Source: AP-15 sp963733945
Lineage (GTDB): Bacteria > Pseudomonadota > Alphaproteobacteria > ATCC43930 > CGMCC-115725
Direction: 5' to 3'
DNA length: 64,000 bases
Assembly (NCBI GenBank): GCA_963733945.1
Contig: CAVTFD010000011.1
Location: forward strand, 248,001 to 312,000
Shown piece by piece: positions 17,831-27,884 of the stretch. The translations under genes were made by a program, and so were the position numbers. Position 1 is the stretch's first letter. Each line of letters begins with the position of its first letter. Below the pieces are notes generated by a model. The model did no database searches. It saw only the letters and a program-made list of their open reading frames with translations, and was not told where the DNA came from.

Positions 17831-18457
17831 TCAGGGCGCCATACGGAATGGGTTTAGCTTCTTTACCCGCGCCGACCAACGATGCCGGCCAAGTTCACGG
17901 CGGACTACTTCGGCGTCGGTCACCCAGTTCAGCTGCAACGCGCGGCGCGGGCCGGTATGCGGGCGATGCCCGTGGAACGAGCACCCGCTACGCCGAAACG
18001 CCAGCATGGTCCCAGCGAGTGGTACGACCTCACGGGCATAGTCCTCGAGATCGCCCGGACCGCGCAGCAGGCGCAGCCGGCCCTCGGCCGGTTCCCACAC
18101 CGGGTTCAGGTACAGCAGGAGGGTGATGATCTTCGTTTCGGAGTCGGTATGGATGCGGCCATCCTTACCGTCGCTGTTGCCGCGCACGGTCAGCATCGTC
18201 GGCCGGCCGCGAAGGTCGACGCCAAACTTCTCCGCCACCGCCTGGCCGAGCGCCGGACCGGTGAGCGCTGCGACGAGGCCGGCAAAAGCCGGCCCGTAGT
18301 CGAGACTTTCGACTGGATAGCTCCCGGCGCCGCGGATCCGGGGAAAATCGGCGAGGATTGCGGGCAGCGTATCGCCGCGTACAAACCCCGGGACGACGAC
18401 GAAATCGAACGGGTGCCGTTCGAGCGGCGCGGCGCGCAGCAGCTCAAGATCGAGCAT
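17831..18457 (-). CDS. 2OG-Fe(II) oxygenase family protein
   Basis: A predicted 2-oxoglutarate/Fe(II)-dependent dioxygenase of 208 residues. The Fe ligands are H and D in GRIHTDSETKIITLLLYLN and the distal His in CSFHGHRPHTGPRRALQLNWV, with an Arg in the same segment placed to bind 2-oxoglutarate. The start MLDLELLRAAPLERHPFDF at 18457 resembles relatives; a further in-frame start at 18556 would add a basic leader of low similarity. It is divergent from the ABC permease gene. The substrate is unknown; similar enzymes modify sugars or small metabolites. Confidence 0.75.
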   Translation of the reverse strand: MLDLELLRAAPLERHPFDFVVVPGFVRGDTLPAILADFPRIRGAGSYPVESLDYGPAFAGLVAALTGPALGQAVAEKFGVDLRGRPTMLTVRGNSDGKDGRIHTDSETKIITLLLYLNPVWEPAEGRLRLLRGPGDLEDYAREVVPLAGTMLAFRRSGCSFHGHRPHTGPRRALQLNWVTDAEVVRRELGRHRWSARVKKLNPFRMAP

Positions 18458-18632
18458 GGTCGGAGGATCTTCCCGAGTTCGAGCTCGCGCGAAATATACA
18501 AGACGGATCGCCCCGGGAGCAATTTTGGCGCGACGCCATGGCGGTGCCGATGCCAATTATCGCTTCGCCACCGCCGGAGGTTGGGTTAGAGGTAGCCTTC
18601 GCCGCGACGGCCAACCGAACTTCGGAGGGGGC

Positions 18633-20366
18633 ATGGAACAGCGCTGGGGCCTGCCCCTCGTCGCCTGGCCGCTACGCTTGCGTCCGAACACCTGGGACTT
18701 GGTGGCGCTGCCGCTGGTGCTGGGGTTGCTGGCCCTGATCGGCTGGGGCAGCCTGGCGATGAGCGCGCGGTACCACGTCGGCCAGCCGCTGGTGATCAGT
18801 CTCGACCCATGGAGATTGCCGGAATACGCGCTCCGAACGGTGTTGCGCATGGGCTGGGCGCTGGTCGCCTCGCTGGTCTTCAGTCTCGCCTATGCCGCGC
18901 TCGCCGCGAAAAACCGGCGGGCGGAAAAGATCATGATCCCGGTGCTCGATGTCTTGCAGTCGGTGCCGATCCTCGGGTTTCTGTCAATCACGGTGACCGG
19001 CTTTATTGCCCTGTTTCCAGGGCGGCTTCTCGGCGTCGAATGCGCCGCGATCTTCGCGATCTTCACCTCGCAGGCGTGGAATATGACGTTCAGCGTCTAC
19101 CAGTCGCTGCGCACCGTGCCGGGCGAATTGATCGAGGCCGCGCGTATGTATCATCTGTCGCCGTGGCGGCGGTTCTGGCGGCTCGAAGTGCCGCACGGGA
19201 TCCCCTCCCTGGTGTGGAACATGATGATGTCGGTCTCGGGCGGCTGGTTCTTCGTGGTCGCCTCGGAGGCGATCACCGTCAACGGCCAGACGATCCTGCT
19301 GCCCGGCGTCGGCTCCTACATCGCCACGGCGATCGGCCAGCACGACCTTGCGGCGATCGGCTGGGCGATCGTCGCGATGCTGGTCGTGATCCTCCTATAC
19401 GATCAGCTGTTCTTTCGTCCGCTACTCGCCTGGTCGCGCAAGTTTTCGGCCGAACCCGTGGACGATGAGGATAATCCGCGGCCATGGTTTCTGACCGCGC
19501 TGCAACGCGCCCGGATCTTCGACCTGGTTCAAACCGGCCTGCTCGCGCTCAACCGCGCGGTCGACAATGCGATCGCCCGGCTGCCGCAGTCGCGCCGTCG
19601 CCATGTGGAAAGTCGGCCGCACCCGCTGTTCGACCGGCTGTTCGATCTGGCGCTGGCAGCGCTTGCCGCGGGCGCCGCGGTTTGGATCATTCTCTTTATC
19701 CGCAGGCAGGTGAGCGCCAGCGAGATCGGCTGGGTGTTTGTCCTCGGGATGATCACCGCGATCCGGGTGCTGCTGCTGATCGCGGTGGCGTCGGTGATCT
19801 GGGTCCCGATCGGGGTTGCGATCGGCCTGCGCCCGAGGCTTGCCGACCGAGTTCAGCCGATCGTTCAATTCCTCGCCGCCTTCCCGGCGAATTTGTTCTT
19901 CCCCGTGGCCGTCGTGCTGATCCTGCGATTTTCCCTCAACCCTGAAATCTGGCTGTCGCCGCTGATGATCCTCGGCACTCAGTGGTACATCCTGTTCAAC
20001 GTGATCGGCGGCACGACGGCGCTACCGCCGAGCTGCAACGCGCAGCGCGGAATCTCGAGCGTTAGGCGCTTTTTATGGTGGCGACGCGTCGCGCTGCCGG
20101 CGATCTTTCCGGCGTACGTAACTGGGGCGGTAACGGCGGCCGGCGGGTCGTGGAATGCGAGTATCGTCGCCGAGGTCGTCCAGTGGGGACACACGACGCT
20201 GACCGCGACCGGGATCGGCGCTTACATCGCGCAGACCACCGCCGCTGGTGACGGCGCCCGCATTGCGCTCGGGATCGGCGTGCTCTGCCTCTACGTGCTG
20301 GCCTTCAACCGCATGCTGTGGCGCCGGCTGTACAATGTCGCGGCCGAACGGCTGCGGCTCGATTGA
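18633..20366 (+). CDS. ABC transporter permease, duplicated NitT/TauT-type (two fused permease domains)
   Basis: A 577-residue membrane protein carrying two consecutive binding-protein-dependent permease domains (about 30-270 and 330-577), each with five or more hydrophobic segments. The EAA-type cytoplasmic loops are visible as ELIEAARMYHLSPWRRFWRLEVPHGIPSL in the first half (given in part) and a degenerate version with RFLWWRRVALPAIFPAYVTG in the second. One polypeptide therefore supplies both membrane halves. The ATG at 18633 follows GGAGGGGGC. The matching ATPase is 41 bases downstream. No periplasmic binding protein is encoded nearby. Confidence 0.9.
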   Translation: MEQRWGLPLVAWPLRLRPNTWDLVALPLVLGLLALIGWGSLAMSARYHVGQPLVISLDPWRLPEYALRTVLRMGWALVASLVFSLAYAALAAKNRRAEKIMIPVLDVLQSVPILGFLSITVTGFIALFPGRLLGVECAAIFAIFTSQAWNMTFSVYQSLRTVPGELIEAARMYHLSPWRRFWRLEVPHGIPSLVWNMMMSVSGGWFFVVASEAITVNGQTILLPGVGSYIATAIGQHDLAAIGWAIVAMLVVILLYDQLFFRPLLAWSRKFSAEPVDDEDNPRPWFLTALQRARIFDLVQTGLLALNRAVDNAIARLPQSRRRHVESRPHPLFDRLFDLALAALAAGAAVWIILFIRRQVSASEIGWVFVLGMITAIRVLLLIAVASVIWVPIGVAIGLRPRLADRVQPIVQFLAAFPANLFFPVAVVLILRFSLNPEIWLSPLMILGTQWYILFNVIGGTTALPPSCNAQRGISSVRRFLWWRRVALPAIFPAYVTGAVTAAGGSWNASIVAEVVQWGHTTLTATGIGAYIAQTTAAGDGARIALGIGVLCLYVLAFNRMLWRRLYNVAAERLRLD

Positions 20367-20407
20367 TTACCCCATTCCGTACAGGACATTCCGCACAGGA
20401 GCCCGCC

Positions 20408-21706
20408 ATGTCAGCGCCCGCCCCGTTGCTGCGCGCCGAGGCCGTCTGCAAGACCTATCAGATGCCGGACCATCACGCCCGCCTAGTTCTCGATCGCGTC
20501 GATTTCACCCTGCGCGACGGCGAGATCGTCGCAATCCTGGGCAAGTCCGGGTCGGGAAAGTCGACCTTTCTGCGCATCCTCGCCGGGCTTGTGCCGCCGA
20601 GCGACGGCGCCGTTCAGTATCGCGGTCAAATCGTCACCGAGCCGGCACATGGCATTGCCATGGTCTTTCAGAGCTACGCACTGTTTCCTTGGCTGACGGT
20701 TCTCGGCAATGTCGAGCTCGGCCTGGAAGCGCAGGGCGTCGCGAGTGCCGAACGGCGTCGCCAGGCGGTGGCGGCGATCGACGTGATCGGCCTCGACGGC
20801 TTCGAAAATGCCTATCCGAAAGAATTGTCGGGCGGCATGCGCCAGCGTGTCGGCTTTGCCAGGGCGCTGGTCGTCAATCCCGACATCCTGCTGCTCGACG
20901 AGCCGTTCTCGTCGCTCGATGTCTTGACCGCAGAAACCTTGCGCGGCGACCTGCTCGATTTGTGGGACGAGAACCGGATTCCGACGAAGGGCATCGTTAT
21001 CGTTTCGCACAACATCGAGGAGGCGGTTGAAATTGCCGACCGCATCCTGATTTTCAGCAGCGATCCCGGCCGTATCCGCGCCGAAATCCCGCTTACCCAG
21101 CCGCGCCCGCGCGGTTGGGAAAGCAACGAGTTTCGCCAGACCGTCGACCACGTCTACGCCTTACTGACAACCGAGCCCGGCCGTGAGGGCCGGCGCGGGG
21201 CCAAGCCGGAGACGATCGGGATTGGCTATCGCCTGCCCGATGCCGCGGTGCAGCAACTGTCCGGGCTGATCGATAACTTGAGCGAGCCACCCTATAGCGG
21301 CCGCGCCGACCTGCCGCATCTTGCCGATGCAGTGGGCCTCGGCATGGACGAGCTGTTCCCACTGATCGAGGCGCTGCAGCTCTTGGGTTTGGCCCATGTC
21401 AGCGGCGGCGATATCGAGCTGGCGATCCCCGGCCGCACCTATGCGGAGGCCGATATGCTCGCCCGCAAGCAGCTTTTCGCCGAAGCCTTGCTAAAGCACA
21501 TCCCGCTGGTCGCCCATATCCGCCGCGTTCTCGACGAGCGCCCGGGCCACCGCGCCCCAGCCGCGCGGTTTCTGCGCGAGCTCGAGGATCACCTATCCGA
21601 GGAAGAGGCCGAGCGCGTGCTCGACACCGTCATTAACTGGGGCCGGCACGCCGAGATCTTTGCATACGACTATGACAGCGAGATTCTGAACCTGGAGAAT
21701 TTTTGA
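20408..21706 (+). CDS. ABC transporter ATP-binding protein with C-terminal AAA-associated domain
   Basis: A 432-residue ATPase partner of the preceding permease. Residues 1-250 are a NitT/TauT-type ABC domain: Walker A GKSGSGKS, Q-loop VFQSYALFPWLTV, signature LSGGMRQR, Walker B ILLLDEPFSSLD and switch His in IVSHNIEEA. Residues about 290-432 form the AAA-associated C-terminal domain found in a subset of these ATPases (LSGLIDNLSEPPYSGRADL, FLRELEDHLSEEEAERVL). It starts at ATG 20408 after CAGGAGCCC. The substrate (an anion, sulfonate or metal) cannot be assigned. Confidence 0.9.
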   Translation: MSAPAPLLRAEAVCKTYQMPDHHARLVLDRVDFTLRDGEIVAILGKSGSGKSTFLRILAGLVPPSDGAVQYRGQIVTEPAHGIAMVFQSYALFPWLTVLGNVELGLEAQGVASAERRRQAVAAIDVIGLDGFENAYPKELSGGMRQRVGFARALVVNPDILLLDEPFSSLDVLTAETLRGDLLDLWDENRIPTKGIVIVSHNIEEAVEIADRILIFSSDPGRIRAEIPLTQPRPRGWESNEFRQTVDHVYALLTTEPGREGRRGAKPETIGIGYRLPDAAVQQLSGLIDNLSEPPYSGRADLPHLADAVGLGMDELFPLIEALQLLGLAHVSGGDIELAIPGRTYAEADMLARKQLFAEALLKHIPLVAHIRRVLDERPGHRAPAARFLRELEDHLSEEEAERVLDTVINWGRHAEIFAYDYDSEILNLENF

Positions 21707-21741
21707 GCCTTTGTCTGGGGCGATGTCGGGGGCCCGTACCA

Positions 21742-22230
21742 TCAGATGCCGGTGCGGTCGCGAGCGATCTCGACCTCCGCGACCTGCGGCGGGATCAGCC
21801 AAGCGTAAAACGTATCGCGCGCCATATTCTTAGAGCCAGAGACGCTCACCCCCCAGCTTCCCAGAGAGACGATCTTTACATAGAGCTGCTGGCCGGGGGT
21901 GAGATCGACATTCCTATCTTGGTTGAAGTCACGACCGAAACTCTCGGGGACAATGCGATAATGCCCAGGGGGAACGTCGAGATAGAATGCGTTGCCGTTT
22001 GCGACAGACCCGATATAGCTGTCATTCATGTCGATCCGAGCGAGGTTGAGGCTCTCGTAGGGTTCCGAAGGGCGGTAGAACCAAACTCGAGCTTGGCCCG
22101 CCGGGACCGGAGGTGTTGCAGCCGCGACCTGCGCCGTCGCCCGCGACTCGGCGCACCCCGCCACGATCAACATCAGCCCGCTCGCCCACTGTAGCCATCT
22201 TCTCGGCCGCGATGCAGGAACTCTCCTCAT
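21742..22230 (-). CDS. DUF2846-like lipoprotein
   Basis: A 162-residue predicted lipoprotein. The basic N-terminus and hydrophobic core end in the lipobox VAGC (Cys about 26). The mature part begins with an ARVWFYRPSEPY strand and contains GSVANGNAFYLDVPPGHYRI, typical of DUF2846 proteins, which form small beta-rich periplasmic domains. A GQQLYVKI strand follows. The gene is convergent with the ABC ATPase and divergent from the TPR gene. Function unknown. Confidence 0.75.
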   Translation of the reverse strand: MRRVPASRPRRWLQWASGLMLIVAGCAESRATAQVAAATPPVPAGQARVWFYRPSEPYESLNLARIDMNDSYIGSVANGNAFYLDVPPGHYRIVPESFGRDFNQDRNVDLTPGQQLYVKIVSLGSWGVSVSGSKNMARDTFYAWLIPPQVAEVEIARDRTGI

Positions 22231-22326
22231 CGGCCCCTCCTTCTTGGCTCAGCCATATGACTCGCCAAGCGGCAATATATTCCGCAGGGGTGGAAATGCC
22301 TCATCCGGCCGCGCTATTAAGCTTAG

Positions 22327-24228
22327 ATGAACCGAAGACAGCGACGAGCCGAAACCCGGCTAGGCGAGCAGGCGCGCACGGCAGACAGTCCGGCGGCATC
22401 GATCCCCGGATGGTTCAGCGGGGCCCTCGCCTATCAACGCGCCGGGCGGACAGCCGAGGCGGAGCGAACTTGCCGCCAGATTTTGTCCATTGACCCCGGT
22501 CATGCTCAAACCCTTCATCTGCTCGGTTTAATCGAGCATCAGAGCGGGCGCTCCGACGACGCTATCCAGCGTATCCGCATGGCGATTGCGCGGAACGGCC
22601 GAGACCCGGCTTTTCACCACAACCTCGGCAATATCCTCAGAGCGCAGGATAGGCCCGCGGAGGCGTTGACATGCTACGAGCACGCCATCGCGCTCGCGCC
22701 AGGCTCGGTCGACACTCTCTATAATCTCGGTAACATCTGCCAAGATCTCGGCCGGACGGAGCGGGCGATCGGCTTTTTCGGACGGGCTCTGCGCCTTAGG
22801 CCCGACGCAGTCGAATTGCACAACAACCTCGGTACGGCCTTGCAGTCCGTCGGCCGGCTCGACGAAGCGATCGCTTGCTATCGCAGCGCGCTGGCACTGC
22901 GGCCTGATACTGTCGAGACCCTGGACAATCTCGCGGGCGCGTTGCAGGCGCGGGGAGAGCTGGATGAGGCACAGGCCTGCTGCGAGCGCGCGCTCGCGCT
23001 CCGGCCGAAGCGTGTCGAGAGCCATATCGGGCTCGGAGTCGTATTGCGCGCCCAAGGCCGGCTGGAGGAGGCTGTGGTCCGCTACCAGCGGGCGCTGGCG
23101 CTGGCCCCTGACCACCCCGAGACGCACAACAATCTCGGCGTCGCGCTGGTCGATCTCGGGCGGCTGGACGAGGCGATCACGCATCATGAGCGGGCGCTTG
23201 CCGCGCAGCCGGCTAGCGCCGAAATGCACTACAACCTCGGCAGCGCTCTTCAGCGCCAAGGCCGGTACGCCGAGGCGCTCGCCTGCTACGGGCGCGCGCT
23301 GGCCCTAAAACCCGATTATGCGCGGGCGCACCTCAACCGCTCGCTCACTCTGCTGCTGACCGGGAAACTCGACGAAGGGTGGCCGGAATACGAGTGGCGA
23401 TTTGCCGTCAACGGATACCACCGAAATTTCGACCGGCCGCTGTGGTCCGGCAAGCCCCTCATGGGACAGAGCATCTTAGTCCACGCCGAGCAAGGGTTCG
23501 GAGACACGTTACAGTTCATCCGCTTTGTCCCGGCCATTGCGGAGCGCGGCGGCAGTGTCGTGCTGGAGGTGCCGGAATCGCTCGTCCGTCTCGCCCGCAC
23601 GGTCGCCGGCGCGTCCCAGGTCGTTGCCACCGGCGATCCGCTGCCGACTTTCGACTGCCATTGTCCGCTGCTCAGCCTACCTCGGGTCCTCAAGACGAAC
23701 CTGGCGACCATCCCCGATGCTGTGCCCTATCTGAGCGTTCCGGCCGAGGCCTCAGCCGTTTGGGCCGAGCGGGTCGCCACCGCGCCCGGCCTCAAGGTGG
23801 GTATCGCATGGGCCGGCACAACCCAAGGCGCAATTGATCTACAATTACTCCAACCACTGTGGGAACTTACCGGGATAAGCTGGTTCAGTCTTCAGGTCGG
23901 CGCCGAGTCTCGCAGCCTATCATCGCTCGACGGCGTGAAAATCTTAGACCTGACGCCATGGCTGGCGGATTTCGCCGAGACCGCCGCCGCGATCCGTCAC
24001 CTGGATCTGGTGATAAGCGTCGATACGTCGGTCGCGCATCTGGCGGGCGCGCTCGGCCGGCAAATTTGGGTCCTGTTGCCACATGTTCCGGACTGGCGTT
24101 GGCTGCTCGACCGCGATGACAGCCCCTGGTACCCGACGGCGCGACTGTTCCGCCGGAGGAATGCAGGCGATTGGCCGGGCATGGCGCTCGAGGTCGCCGA
24201 GGCCCTCGCGCAGATATCCACTGGCTGA
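22327..24228 (+). CDS. TPR-repeat protein with C-terminal glycosyltransferase-like domain
   Basis: A 633-residue protein. From about residue 30 to 350 there are roughly nine tandem 34-residue tetratricopeptide repeats, seen as recurrent N-NLG-AL---GR-DEA---Y-RALAL-P patterns (for example HNNLGTALQSVGRLDEAIAC). The C-terminal 250 residues (from LWSGKPLMGQSILVHAEQG) match the ADP-heptose/O-GlcNAc-transferase-like fold that follows TPRs in many proteobacteria, with DLVISVDTSVAHLAGALGR near the end. A role in cell-surface or flagellar glycosylation is typical but unproven. The start ATG 22327 lacks a strong ribosome-binding site. Confidence 0.85.
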   Translation: MNRRQRRAETRLGEQARTADSPAASIPGWFSGALAYQRAGRTAEAERTCRQILSIDPGHAQTLHLLGLIEHQSGRSDDAIQRIRMAIARNGRDPAFHHNLGNILRAQDRPAEALTCYEHAIALAPGSVDTLYNLGNICQDLGRTERAIGFFGRALRLRPDAVELHNNLGTALQSVGRLDEAIACYRSALALRPDTVETLDNLAGALQARGELDEAQACCERALALRPKRVESHIGLGVVLRAQGRLEEAVVRYQRALALAPDHPETHNNLGVALVDLGRLDEAITHHERALAAQPASAEMHYNLGSALQRQGRYAEALACYGRALALKPDYARAHLNRSLTLLLTGKLDEGWPEYEWRFAVNGYHRNFDRPLWSGKPLMGQSILVHAEQGFGDTLQFIRFVPAIAERGGSVVLEVPESLVRLARTVAGASQVVATGDPLPTFDCHCPLLSLPRVLKTNLATIPDAVPYLSVPAEASAVWAERVATAPGLKVGIAWAGTTQGAIDLQLLQPLWELTGISWFSLQVGAESRSLSSLDGVKILDLTPWLADFAETAAAIRHLDLVISVDTSVAHLAGALGRQIWVLLPHVPDWRWLLDRDDSPWYPTARLFRRRNAGDWPGMALEVAEALAQISTG

Positions 24229-24313
24229 ACCCGCTCACAGCAAAGACCCTATGGTGCGATGCTCCGCAAGCGGGTACATGAAAGTCGCCGCGTCAACCCT
24301 TTACGTGAGCCGG

Positions 24314-24571
24314 ATGCGCCCGCTACTGCTGCTGCCATTGCTCGCTCTTGCCGCCTGCATACAACCCACTTTGAGTAAGATCGACTATCGCACCTACGTG
24401 ATTGGTTCAGGGGCTATTCCAGGAGGCTCCGACGCCCCGAACCGTCGCCTGGCCGAACAAGTCTGCCCCGGCGGTTACCGGGTTTTAGACCAGAGGGTTC
24501 ACAACGTCTCTCCCGATCGGGCCCGTGACGAGCCCGGCATCACCACCGATTGGACGATCCGTTGCCTATGA
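24314..24571 (+). CDS. Small predicted lipoprotein
   Basis: An 85-residue ORF with a compact signal (MRPLLLLPLLALAAC) ending in a lipobox LAAC. The mature part has two further cysteines (EQVCPGGYRV and the terminal TIRCL). No family is recognised. An alternative ATG at 24278 would add 12 residues. It is convergent with lysS, whose stop lies 19 bases away. Confidence 0.55.
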   Translation: MRPLLLLPLLALAACIQPTLSKIDYRTYVIGSGAIPGGSDAPNRRLAEQVCPGGYRVLDQRVHNVSPDRARDEPGITTDWTIRCL

Positions 24572-24590
24572 GCCGCGCCCTGCGACAAGC

Positions 24591-26066
24591 TCACCGCGGG
24601 CGCAAGGTCGGAAATGCGATGACGTCACGGATCGACGGGCTGTTCGTCAACAGCATGACCAGGCGGTCGATGCCGAGCCCGAGCCCCCCGCAGGGCGGCA
24701 GCCCGTATTCGAGCGCCGTGACGTAATCCTCGTCGAGCGGCTGCGCCTCCTCGTCGCCGGCAGCGCGGGCTCTCATCTGCGCCTCGAAGCGAGCGCGCTG
24801 ATCTTGCGGGTCGGTCAGCTCGGAAAAGGCGTTGGCGACCTCCCACCCGTAGATGTAGGTCTCGAACCGCTCGGCGAGCCGGGGGTCGGCGCGGTCGGCC
24901 TTGGCCAAGCGGCGAGATGTCGCGCGGGAATCCGGTGACATGGATCGGCGCGATCAAGCTATCCTCGACGCGCGCGGCGAAGACCGTCTCCAGCGCCTGC
25001 CCCCAATTCTCGCCACCTGCCAACGCAACGCCGAGTGCGCTGGCGGCGATCCGCGCCGCCTCCGCGCCGTCGAGCGCCAGGAAATCGATCGCCGGTCGCC
25101 TCTGCGCACCAATTCGGCCATGCTGCGCCGCGGCCAGGGCGGCGACAGATCGATCCCGCTCCCACCATAATCGATCCGCAGGGTCCCGAGCACAGTCTTC
25201 GCGGCGGTGCTGATCAGCTCCTCGGTCAACCGCATCATCGCGGTGTAATCGACATAGGCCTCGTAAAGTTCGAGCGTGGTGAATTCCGGATTGTGGCGGG
25301 GCGAGAGCCCCTCGTTGCGGAAGCACCGGTTGATTTCGAACACCTTGTCGGCAAGACCCCCGACCACCAGACGCTTTAAATGCAACTCGGGCGCGATCCG
25401 TAGATAGAGTTCGATATCAAGTGCGTTGTGATGGGTGACAAAAGGCTTCGCGGAGGCGCCGCCGGGGATGGTGTGCAGCATCGGCGTCTCAACTTCCAGA
25501 TAACCGTGCTCGAGGAGGTGACTGCGCAACGCCGCGACAATCCTGCTGCGCCGGCGCAATGTCTCGCGGCTCTCCGGGTTCATAATCAGGTCGAGATAGC
25601 GCTGGCGGTAGCGCAGCTCGACATCGGCGAGACCGTGATATTTCTCAGGCAGAGGGCGTAAGGTCTTGGCCAAGACCGTGACCGCGCCGGCATTGACGGT
25701 CAACTCGCCGCGCGGGGTACGGCGCACCACTCCCTCGACGCCGATCAGATCGCCGATGTCGAGCAGTCGCACCGCCGCCAACCCGTCGGGATCGAGTAAG
25801 TCTCGGTGGCAAAAGATCTGGATTTTGCCCGAGGTGTCGTGCAGGTCGATGAACATGCCGCTATTACGGATGGCGCGGATGCGGCCGGCGACACACACAC
25901 GCTCGCTAGTCTCGGCGCCGGCGGGCAGCCCGGCATGGCGTTGCTCCAGCTCGGCCGCTTCATCGGTGCGGAGGAAAGCATAGGGATAGGGCTCGATCCC
26001 AAGCGCTTTGAGCCCATCGAGCTTCGCCAGGCGGATAGCGCGCAGCGGATCTTCTGCGTCGTTCAT
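24591..26066 (-). pseudogene. lysS: Lysyl-tRNA synthetase, class II (frame broken by three single-base insertions)
   Basis: Charges tRNA-Lys. All class II LysRS landmarks are present: OB-fold anticodon domain (GRIRAIRNSGMFIDLHDTSG), motif 1 region, motif 2 FEINRCFRNEGLSPRHNPEFT, and motif 3 GLGLGIDRLVMLLTNS. The frame breaks in the catalytic domain: extra bases at 25100, 25090 and 24906 put about 190 bases out of frame before the original frame is restored. Removing the three bases gives a continuous protein of about 490 residues, the normal length. An essential gene would not tolerate this unless another lysS exists, so sequence error is favoured. Start ATG 26066 follows TAGGAG. Confidence 0.9.
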
Positions 26067-26092
26067 CGCCAACTCCTACCCGCGAAAGGTCC

Positions 26093-27817
26093 TCATCCGG
26101 CCGCTGCCTGGGACACCGGATTTGGCGCGAGCTCGACGATCGTGTCGTGAAAGCGCCGCAACGTCCGGTGATGGCCGACGCTGACAATCGTCGGCTGCCA
26201 GGACGCGTCGCGCAGCAACCGATAGAGCGACATTTCTGCCGCCTCGTCGAGCGCCGAGGTCGCCTCGTCGAGAAAAACAATTTCCGGCCGCGCCAACAGT
26301 ACCCGTGCAAAGGCAAGCCGCTGCTGCTCGCCGATCGATAGGCGCTGCGCCCAGTTCCCCTCCTCATCAAGACGCTCGGCCAGCTGCGGCAGCCCAACGG
26401 CGCGCAGGGCTTCGACGAGGTTCTCGCGCGCCACCCCGGCGGCCGCGCGCGGATAAGCGAGCGCATCGGCCAACGTTCCCAGCGGTAGATACGGCCGCTG
26501 CGGCAAAAACAAGGCGGCGCCGTCGGCGACCCGGACCCGGCCACGCCCGAATGGCCACAATCCGGCGAGCGCGCGCAACAAGGTGCTCTTGCCGGCGCCG
26601 GACGGCCCGGTGATCAGCAGCGCATTGCTCGGGCCGGCAGCCAGCGCCAAATCATGGCGCAGGGGTGATCCGTCCGGCAGGTTGAGATCAAGCGTTTCGA
26701 CTTCGACGCCGACGCCGCCGCGTTCGATCGCGATCGGTTGGACCCCCTGCCGCTGTGCTGTGATCTCGTCCATTCGCTCGCCGAACCCGGAAAGCCGCTG
26801 AACCACCGCTTGATATTGCGCGATCTCGGTATAGGAGCTGATGATAAACGACAGCGAGTCTTGGACTTGGCCAAAGGCCGAGGCGATCTGCATCAGCCCG
26901 CCGAGCTGAATCACCTTGTTGAAATAGCGCGGGGCGGCCACGATGAATGGGAACACGATCGCCAACTGGCCGTAGCCGGTCGTCAACCAAGTCAGTTTTT
27001 TACGGCGCCTGATGATACCCCACCAATTCTCGATGATCCGGCCGAAGCGGGTTTGAAAGGTGTCTAGCTCGCGGGCTTCGCCGCCGTAAAAAGCCACGTT
27101 TTCAGCGTTCTCGCGTAGTCGAACCAGGCTGAAGCGGAAATCGGCCTCATAACGCTGCTGATTGAAGCCGAGACGGACCAGCGGATAGCCGATCCAGCGG
27201 GTCAGAAACGTGCCGGCGACGGCATAGATCAGCGCCGCAAAGACCATATAGCCTGGGATGCTGATCCTTGCTCCACCACCGAGCGGGACAGTCAGGGCAC
27301 CGGACAGCACCCATAGGATCGACAGAAACGAAACCAGGGTCACAAAAGAACTCAGAAGGCCGAGCGATAACCCCAAGCTCATTGTTGCGAAGCTGTCGAG
27401 GTCGTCGGAAATCCGCTGATCCGGGTTGTCGGTGACGCTCTGATCCAGCTGCATCCGGTAATATTGCTGGTCGTCGAGCCATCTGTGCAAAAAATGCTCG
27501 GTCAGCCAGCGGCGCCAGCGTATATGCAGTATCTGCCGTAGATAAAGTGAATAGACGGCATCCACAATCAATGCGAAGGCGATAATTCCGAAGATCCCGA
27601 ACTGCCGCCAGAATTCACTCCAATTATACTGCTGTAGAGCGTTATAAAAATCGTTGTTCCAGGTATTGAGCCGCACATTGAGCCACACGGCAAACAGATT
27701 GAGCGCGATGACCGAAACCAGCAAACCGATGGCCGACCATCTCTCATCCGATTTCCAATAAGGCCAGGCAAGGTCCCAGGCCTGACGCATGAATCCCCGC
27801 TCGGTTGCCGCCGTCAT
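26093..27817 (-). CDS. SbmA/BacA-like ABC transporter (fused permease-ATPase)
   Basis: A 574-residue fused exporter-type ABC protein of the YddA/ABCD-like group. An N-terminal SbmA_BacA-type membrane domain (about 1-330, six hydrophobic segments; RLNTWNNDFYNALQQYNWSEFW is given in part, TDNPDQRISDDL is the conserved loop) precedes an ATPase with Walker A GPSGAGKS, signature LSIGEQQR and Walker B VFLDEATSALDE. The ATG at 27817 sits 7 bases after GGAGG; a GTG at 27823 is less well placed. Relatives move peptides, cobalamin or fatty-acyl compounds. It lies 26 bases upstream of lysS. Confidence 0.88.
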   Translation of the reverse strand: MTAATERGFMRQAWDLAWPYWKSDERWSAIGLLVSVIALNLFAVWLNVRLNTWNNDFYNALQQYNWSEFWRQFGIFGIIAFALIVDAVYSLYLRQILHIRWRRWLTEHFLHRWLDDQQYYRMQLDQSVTDNPDQRISDDLDSFATMSLGLSLGLLSSFVTLVSFLSILWVLSGALTVPLGGGARISIPGYMVFAALIYAVAGTFLTRWIGYPLVRLGFNQQRYEADFRFSLVRLRENAENVAFYGGEARELDTFQTRFGRIIENWWGIIRRRKKLTWLTTGYGQLAIVFPFIVAAPRYFNKVIQLGGLMQIASAFGQVQDSLSFIISSYTEIAQYQAVVQRLSGFGERMDEITAQRQGVQPIAIERGGVGVEVETLDLNLPDGSPLRHDLALAAGPSNALLITGPSGAGKSTLLRALAGLWPFGRGRVRVADGAALFLPQRPYLPLGTLADALAYPRAAAGVARENLVEALRAVGLPQLAERLDEEGNWAQRLSIGEQQRLAFARVLLARPEIVFLDEATSALDEAAEMSLYRLLRDASWQPTIVSVGHHRTLRRFHDTIVELAPNPVSQAAAG

Positions 27818-27884
27818 CAACACCCTCCGTCGGTCCCGCCCGGTCTATTTGCACGACATCTGTGTCTACACGATTTAGGATGCC

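Noticed and set aside
17686..18126. 146-residue plus-strand frame opposite the 2OG oxygenase
   Set aside because: Arg/Gly-rich shadow frame; the minus strand has a clear dioxygenase.
24591..26066. Programmed frameshifting as explanation of the lysS breaks
   Set aside because: Three sites, no slippery heptamer or pseudoknot, and the same type of insertion occurs in unrelated genes.
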